Assembly: GCA_964572725.1 (NCBI GenBank)
Contig: CAZNFW010000001.1
Location: 106,729-170,728 of the forward strand
DNA from: Rosettibacter sp964572725
Lineage (GTDB): Bacteria > Bacteroidota > Ignavibacteria > Ignavibacteriales > Melioribacteraceae
Direction: 5' to 3'
Length of the DNA stretch: 64,000 nucleotides
The first letter of the stretch is position 1; each line of letters starts with the position of its first letter. Under the pieces are notes generated by a model. It was given only the letters and a program-made list of their open reading frames with translations, did no database searches and was not told the DNA's origin. The translations under genes were made by a program, and so were the position numbers. Shown piece after piece: positions 60,085 through 64,000 of this stretch.

Positions 60085-60902
60085 TTGGTTTGCAATCCAT
60101 TTATACGCGATAGTTCTTTTGACCTTTCTTCTGCTCTTAGTATTGCTTGAGAAAATATTTCTGCAAAATTATTTTTCTTAAGGACTTCAAATGCTGCTTC
60201 TGTAGTTCCGCCTTTAGAAGCAACTTTTTTGATTAATGTTTCTAAATCTAAATCTGAATTGTTAATTACATGAAAAGCCCCGTGCATTGTATGTTTAACT
60301 AGCAAACTAGCTAAACTTTCATCAAAACCCATTTTCTTTGCTGTTTCAATCATAATCATAACAATGTAATAAAAATAAGCAGGTCCGCTGCCGCTTAGAG
60401 CTGTTATACCATCCATAAGATTTTCATTTTCAATCATGAAAGTTCTTCCTGTTGTGCTGAGCAAATTTTCTACTGTTGATAAATGATGAATAGTTGTTTT
60501 CTCTGAAGGAATATAAACCGTGATGCCCATTCCATATTGAGCTGGCATATTTGGCATTGCTCGAACAATTATTTCATGATTAAGAGCATTGCGAAGTAAT
60601 TCCAATTTAATTCCTGCTAGGATTGAGATAACAAGAGTTTCTTTATTAATTTTATTTGTTAACATATTTGCAACTGATAAAAAATCTTGAGGTTTAACCG
60701 CAAGAATAAGAACATCTGAATTAAGTACATCGTTATTATAGTCAATAACAACTGTTCCAAGATTTAATTCATCAAGTCTTTTTGCATGTTCTTCATTTTT
60801 AGCTACAAGAAACAAATCATTCTTAGTAGATTTGTGATATTGAATAAAGGAGCGTGCATAAGTTAATCCCATATTACCGCAACCAATTATTGCTATTTTC
60901 AT
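60078..60902 (-). CDS. proC: Pyrroline-5-carboxylate reductase
   Basis: The last enzyme of proline synthesis, reducing pyrroline-5-carboxylate with NAD(P)H. 274 residues: MKIAIIGCGNMGLTYARSFI (cofactor loop), LILAVKPQDFLSVANML, VRAMPNMPAQYGMGITVYIP, GITALSGSGPAYFYYIVMIM and the C-terminal VASKGGTTEAAFEVLKKNNF. It lies on the opposite strand from the amino acid operon and converges with cimA. Confidence 0.94.
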   Translation of the reverse strand: MKIAIIGCGNMGLTYARSFIQYHKSTKNDLFLVAKNEEHAKRLDELNLGTVVIDYNNDVLNSDVLILAVKPQDFLSVANMLTNKINKETLVISILAGIKLELLRNALNHEIIVRAMPNMPAQYGMGITVYIPSEKTTIHHLSTVENLLSTTGRTFMIENENLMDGITALSGSGPAYFYYIVMIMIETAKKMGFDESLASLLVKHTMHGAFHVINNSDLDLETLIKKVASKGGTTEAAFEVLKKNNFAEIFSQAILRAEERSKELSRINGLQTKG

Positions 60903-61029
60903 TTATTCCTCTTTTGATTTAAATTGTAGTTGTAAAAATAAAAATTTTTGTAAATACTAAGCAGAATAACTTTTTATTGCAATTTTTTATTTCAACTTAT
61001 AAGATTTTAAAGAAATTATAGAATCATTC

Positions 61030-61060
61030 TTGCTTTTTTTAATCTATGCTTCTATATTTG
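61030..61060 (+). promoter_or_regulatory. Promoter of the tRNA cluster (TTG-N20-TATATTTG)
   Basis: TTG at 61030-61032 and TATATTTG at 61053-61060 are 20 bp apart, the best match to the Bacteroidetes promoter in the window. tRNA-Tyr starts 36 bp later. Confidence 0.7.
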
Positions 61061-61096
61061 ATGCTCGTTTTTTAAGATTATGGGTGAATTTTGTCC

Positions 61097-61180
61097 GGGC
61101 GGACGCCGGAGTTGGAGAGCCGGGGCGGACTGTAAATCCGTTGGCGAATGCCTTTGGGGGTTCGAATCCCTCGCCGCCCA
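61097..61180 (+). tRNA. tRNA-Tyr (anticodon GTA)
   Basis: An 84-nt class II tRNA with acceptor GGGCGGA/GCCGCCC (last pair mismatched), anticodon loop CTGTAAA with GTA, a long variable arm (TTGGCGAATGCCTTT) and T arm GGGGGTTCGAATCCCTC. CCA is not encoded. Confidence 0.93.
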
Positions 61181-61198
61181 CACTAATTTAGCTCATAA

Positions 61199-61271
<73 letters not shown>

Positions 61272-61297
61272 CATGTAAATTTGAAATTGTTTTTTAG

Positions 61298-61370
61298 GCG
61301 GGAGTAACTCAGTTGGTAGAGTCACAGCCTTCCAAGCTGTTGGTCGCGGGTTCGAGTCCCGTCTCCCGCT
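61298..61370 (+). tRNA. tRNA-Gly (anticodon TCC)
   Basis: A 73-nt cloverleaf: acceptor GCGGGAG/CTCCCGC, anticodon arm ACAGC-CTTCCAA-GCTGT with TCC, T arm GCGGGTTCGAGTCCCGT. It is 26 bp before rpmG. Confidence 0.95.
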
Positions 61371-61395
61371 CAAAATTTATTTAAGAGGATTTATA

Positions 61396-61563
61396 ATGGC
61401 AAAATCTAAAAATGTAAGACAGATAATAACGCTTGAAAGCTCTGCTGGTACAGGCTATCGATACACTACAACAAAAAATAAAAGAAATCATCCTGGTCGT
61501 GTAGAATACAAAAAATATGACCCTATTGTTAGAAAACATGTAATTTTTAAGGAAACTAAATAA
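61396..61563 (+). CDS. rpmG: Ribosomal protein L33
   Basis: A 55-residue large-subunit protein beginning MAKSKNVRQIITLESSAGTG and continuing YRYTTTKNKRNHPGRVEYKK with the family ending YDPIVRKHVIFKETK. It lacks the CxxC pairs of the zinc-binding form, so it is the zinc-free type. AAGAGG precedes the ATG. It lies between tRNA-Gly and tRNA-Trp; the tRNA begins 2 bp after the stop codon. Confidence 0.93.
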   Translation: MAKSKNVRQIITLESSAGTGYRYTTTKNKRNHPGRVEYKKYDPIVRKHVIFKETK

Positions 61564-61565
61564 AC

Positions 61566-61638
<73 letters not shown>

Positions 61639-61658
61639 CAATCAAAATTAATAATTCT

Positions 61659-61841
61659 ATGAAAGAAAAAATAATCAATTTTGTAAACGATGTCGTCAAA
61701 GAAATGAAGAAGGTTACATGGCCTTCTAAAGACGAATTAAAAGAATCCACTACAATTGTTATAGTTGTTTGTCTTATTCTTGCTTTGTTTACTTATATAA
61801 TTGATATGAGTATTAGCCAAATATTTAAGGGAATTTTTTAA
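61659..61841 (+). CDS. secE: Preprotein translocase subunit SecE
   Basis: A 60-residue single-membrane-helix SecE. The amphipathic part VNDVVKEMKKVTWPSKDELK is the conserved SecY-clamping segment and the helix is TTIVIVVCLILALFTYIIDM. It starts 20 bp after tRNA-Trp and nusG follows after 2 bp. Confidence 0.95.
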   Translation: MKEKIINFVNDVVKEMKKVTWPSKDELKESTTIVIVVCLILALFTYIIDMSISQIFKGIF

Positions 61842-61843
61842 AA

Positions 61844-62389
61844 TTGGAATCTGGAAACGGCAAATGGTATGTAGTTCGTACTTTTTCGGGTCATGAAAAT
61901 AAAGTAAAAACATTAATTGAAAACGAACTAAAGGATAACGAAGAATTACGTGCAAGAATTTTTGAAGTTTTAGTTCCTACCGAAAAAGTACTTGAGATTA
62001 AGGATGGGAAAAAGAAAACAAAGAAGAAAAATTTTTTCCCGGGATATATTTTAATTTGTGCGGACTTAGACTTGAAAGTAAAAGATTTTATCTTAAATAC
62101 TCCTTCTGTAATGGGTTTTTTGGGTAATCCTAAAAATCCATTACCATTGCTCCCTGATGAAGTTAAAAGAATAGTTGGTAGAATTTCTCAGGGTGAAGAA
62201 GCCGAGAGAACAGAAACTGTATTTCGAGCAGGTGATTTTGTTAAGATTATTGATGGACCATTTAATAATTTCACTGGTGTAGTTGAAGAAGTGAACGAAG
62301 AAAAAATGAAAATCAAAGTTATGGTTTCAATATTTGGAAGAAAAACACCTGTCGAAATTGACTTTGTACAAGCAGAATTAGAGAAATAA
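61844..62389 (+). CDS. nusG: Transcription antitermination factor NusG
   Basis: A 181-residue NusG. The NGN domain begins KWYVVRTFSGHENKVKTLIE and has FPGYILICADLDLKVKDFIL, then NTPSVMGFLGNPKNPLPLLP; the KOW domain is GDFVKIIDGPFNNFTGVVEE. It couples transcription with translation and works with Rho and the antitermination complexes. The start is TTG at 61844, since no ATG or GTG lies upstream of KWYVV in frame; AAGGGA is about 11 bp before. Confidence 0.95.
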   Translation: MESGNGKWYVVRTFSGHENKVKTLIENELKDNEELRARIFEVLVPTEKVLEIKDGKKKTKKKNFFPGYILICADLDLKVKDFILNTPSVMGFLGNPKNPLPLLPDEVKRIVGRISQGEEAERTETVFRAGDFVKIIDGPFNNFTGVVEEVNEEKMKIKVMVSIFGRKTPVEIDFVQAELEK

Positions 62390-62406
62390 ATTATCAGGTT
62401 AAAATT

Positions 62407-62832
62407 ATGGCAAAGAAAATAGAAGGTTATATTAAACTTCAGATACCAGGTGGACAAGCTAATCCTTCGCCTCCAGTTGGACCTGCTTTAGGTCAAAAAG
62501 GTGTTAATATCATGGAGTTCTGCAAACAATTTAATGCTAGAACTGCAGATAAACAGGGATTAATTATTCCAGTAGTAATTACTGTTTATTCTGATAAATC
62601 ATTTACATTTATTACAAAAACACCACCTGCTGCTGTTTTATTAAAGAAAGCTCTAAAAATTGAAAAAGGTTCTTCTGAACCTAATAAGACAAAAGTTGGA
62701 AAAATTACTAAAGAACAGCTTAGAGAAATTGCACAATTAAAAATGCCAGATTTAAATGCTCATGATATTGAACATGCAATGAGTATGATTGCTGGCACTG
62801 CTCGTAGTATGGGAATTACAGTTGAAGAATAA
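62407..62832 (+). CDS. rplK: Ribosomal protein L11
   Basis: A 141-residue large-subunit protein of the GTPase centre. KIEGYIKLQIPGGQANPSPP, VGPALGQKGVNIMEFCKQFN, TVYSDKSFTFITKTPPAAVL and HDIEHAMSMIAGTARSMGIT are typical. It follows nusG in the conserved secE-nusG-rplK-rplA-rplJ order. Confidence 0.98.
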   Translation: MAKKIEGYIKLQIPGGQANPSPPVGPALGQKGVNIMEFCKQFNARTADKQGLIIPVVITVYSDKSFTFITKTPPAAVLLKKALKIEKGSSEPNKTKVGKITKEQLREIAQLKMPDLNAHDIEHAMSMIAGTARSMGITVEE

Positions 62833-62849
62833 ATTAATGGTATAATAAA

Positions 62850-63551
62850 ATGAAAGTATCAAAAAGAGTTCAAGCAATAAGAAAGAATGTAGATACAAAA
62901 AAAGAATATACAATTGAAGAAGCGATTAAAGTTCTTAAGGAAAATTCAAAAGTTAAATTTATTGAATCGCTTGATTGTGCTGTTCGTCTTGGTGTTGACC
63001 CGCGTCATGCTGACCAGATGGTAAGAGGTACAGTATCGTTGCCTCATGGGACAGGTAAGCAGGTTAGAGTTCTTGTAATTGCCAAAGGTTCTTTGGCAGA
63101 AGAAGCATTAAAAGCTGGTGCAGAATATGCGGGTTTTGAGGAGTATCTTGAAAAAATAAAAAATGGATGGGCAGACGTTGATGTAATTATTGCAACTCCG
63201 GATACTATGGGAGAAGTTGGTAAACTTGGTCGCGTTCTTGGTCCTAAAGGTTTGATGCCAAATCCTAAAAGCGGAACTGTAACGCAAGATGTAGCAAAAG
63301 CTGTTAAAGAAGTAAAAGCTGGTAAGATAGAATTTCGTGTTGAAAAAGCTGGAATTGTTCATGCTTCATTGGGTAAAATAAATTTTACTGTTGAACAATT
63401 AGCAGAAAATGTAAGAACATTTTTGCAAACAATTGTAAAACTGAAACCAGCTTCGGCAAAAGGTCAATACATTAAAAGTATTTACCTTTCAACTACAATG
63501 GGACCGGGATTAAAAATTACAAAAGACGAAGCAGCCCTGGCTACAAAATAA
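62850..63551 (+). CDS. rplA: Ribosomal protein L1
   Basis: A 233-residue L1-stalk protein: KYSKR-type start KVSKRVQAIRKNVDTKKEYT, LDCAVRLGVDPRHADQMVRG, SLPHGTGKQVRVLVIAKGSL, PDTMGEVGKLGRVLGPKGLM, PNPKSGTVTQDVAKAVKEVK and YLSTTMGPGLKI. In many bacteria L1 represses its own operon by binding the mRNA. Confidence 0.98.
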   Translation: MKVSKRVQAIRKNVDTKKEYTIEEAIKVLKENSKVKFIESLDCAVRLGVDPRHADQMVRGTVSLPHGTGKQVRVLVIAKGSLAEEALKAGAEYAGFEEYLEKIKNGWADVDVIIATPDTMGEVGKLGRVLGPKGLMPNPKSGTVTQDVAKAVKEVKAGKIEFRVEKAGIVHASLGKINFTVEQLAENVRTFLQTIVKLKPASAKGQYIKSIYLSTTMGPGLKITKDEAALATK

Positions 63552-63649
63552 AAATTACGCACTCTGCCTTGATTTTAGCTCTGCTATATCAAGGATAATA
63601 ATGCTTCAAAAGCCGAAACAGTTGTTAAAATAACTGATACAGGAGAATA
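63552..63649 (+). promoter_or_regulatory. Possible L10 leader before rplJ
   Basis: The rplA-rplJ spacer has CCTTGAT (63567-63573) pairing with ATCAAGG (63588-63594) in a hairpin with a 14-base loop, and a GGAG site at 63642-63645. Position and size fit an L10-L12 binding leader that controls rplJL, but a consensus match was not tested. Confidence 0.4.
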
Positions 63650-64000
63650 ATGAAAAAAGCTAAAAAAGTAGAAATACTTCAACAAATTAAAGAACTTGTA
63701 AAAGATTCTTCAGCAATGTTTCTTGTAGATTATAAAGGTGTTAACGTTGCTGATATTAATAACCTCCGTGCAAATTTCAAGAAAGAAGGAGTTACTTACA
63801 AAGTCTTTAAAAATACTTTATTAAGAAAAGCCCTCGAAGAAATTGGAGGGTATGATAAATTATATGATCATCTTACTGGGATGACAGGTGTAGCATTTGC
63901 AAAAGATAATTTTGTTGCACCTGCCAAAATCATTAAAAAATACTTTGATGAAACCGGCAAATTTGCTTTTAAGGGGTGTTATCTTGAATCAACTTATTAT
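63650..64000 (+). CDS. rplJ: Ribosomal protein L10 (partial, cut by window edge)
   Basis: The first 117 residues of L10, which holds the L7/L12 stalk. It starts MKKAKKVEILQQIKELVKDS and has SAMFLVDYKGVNVADINNLR, EGVTYKVFKNTLLRKALEEI and GMTGVAFAKDNFVAPAKII. An AGGAGAATA site precedes the ATG. The C-terminal stalk-binding part lies outside the window. Confidence 0.95.
   Translation, partial: MKKAKKVEILQQIKELVKDSSAMFLVDYKGVNVADINNLRANFKKEGVTYKVFKNTLLRKALEEIGGYDKLYDHLTGMTGVAFAKDNFVAPAKIIKKYFDETGKFAFKGCYLESTYY

Overview
The window is AT-rich chromosomal DNA from a member of the Bacteroidota/Chlorobiota assemblage. The best guess is the class Ignavibacteria (Ignavibacterium/Melioribacter-like). 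The reasons are a type IX secretion (T9SS) sorting-domain protein next to a PorV/PorQ-family protein and a TonB-dependent receptor; a GWxTD-domain protein; an F-type ATPase operon that lacks the beta and epsilon genes; and several promoters of the Bacteroidetes type (TTG, about 20 bp, TATATTTG). Assignment is by inference, since no rRNA gene is present. Three runs of N (38030-38039, 48639-48674, 53748-53761) show a draft or metagenome-derived scaffold, so single-base frameshifts must be read with care.

Layout. 1-5090: outer-membrane and T9SS genes. 5385-9926: cell-envelope genes (GWxTD protein, LpxL-like acyltransferase, heptosyltransferase-like GT9, M23 peptidase, bactofilin). 9919-15219: ATP synthase atpZ/I-atpB-E-F-H-A-G. 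15273-18930: translation and targeting operon ffh-rpsP-khpA-rimM-trmD-rplS. 18980-28087: mixed housekeeping (MqnA-like protein, DedA-like protein, acyl-CoA synthetase, tRNA-Arg, enolase, SDR, FAD protein, barrel protein). 27680-29004 (minus strand): a lexA-led three-gene cassette. 29077-30280: a decayed phoA pseudogene interrupted by a 107-bp repeat. 30296-36071: ilvE, UspA protein, antiporter-EIIA fusion, MlaE permease, aminotransferase. 36222-39895: xylA-xylB diverging from a Nudix-type regulator. 39955-46364: M16 peptidase, nuoG-nuoH-nuoI, comM. 46498-48366: secreted beta-helix protein. 48807-60039: the complete branched-chain amino acid operon ilvD-ilvB-ilvN-ilvC-leuB-leuA-leuC-leuD-cimA. 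60078-64000: proC, four tRNAs, rpmG, secE, nusG, rplK, rplA and the start of rplJ.

How the parts work together. The amino acid operon holds both LeuA and CimA with one LeuBCD set, so 2-oxobutyrate for isoleucine is probably made from pyruvate via citramalate; ilvE would finish all three branched-chain amino acids. Xylose isomerase and xylulokinase feed the pentose phosphate route. They face a Nudix-like transcription factor whose Nudix box lacks key glutamates. A palindrome GTGTA-N5-TACAC lies between them and recurs upstream of the secreted beta-helix protein, which resembles GH120 beta-xylosidases in layout, suggesting a small xylan/xylose regulon.

The most promising under-described items are this regulon, the lexA cassette (a 12-bp-arm operator wrapped around a TATATTTG promoter element, followed by a WYL-like mini-protein and a nuclease-like small protein), and a 107-bp terminal-inverted-repeat element in three equal-length copies, one inside phoA. 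No CRISPR array, prophage, transposase gene or rRNA was seen.
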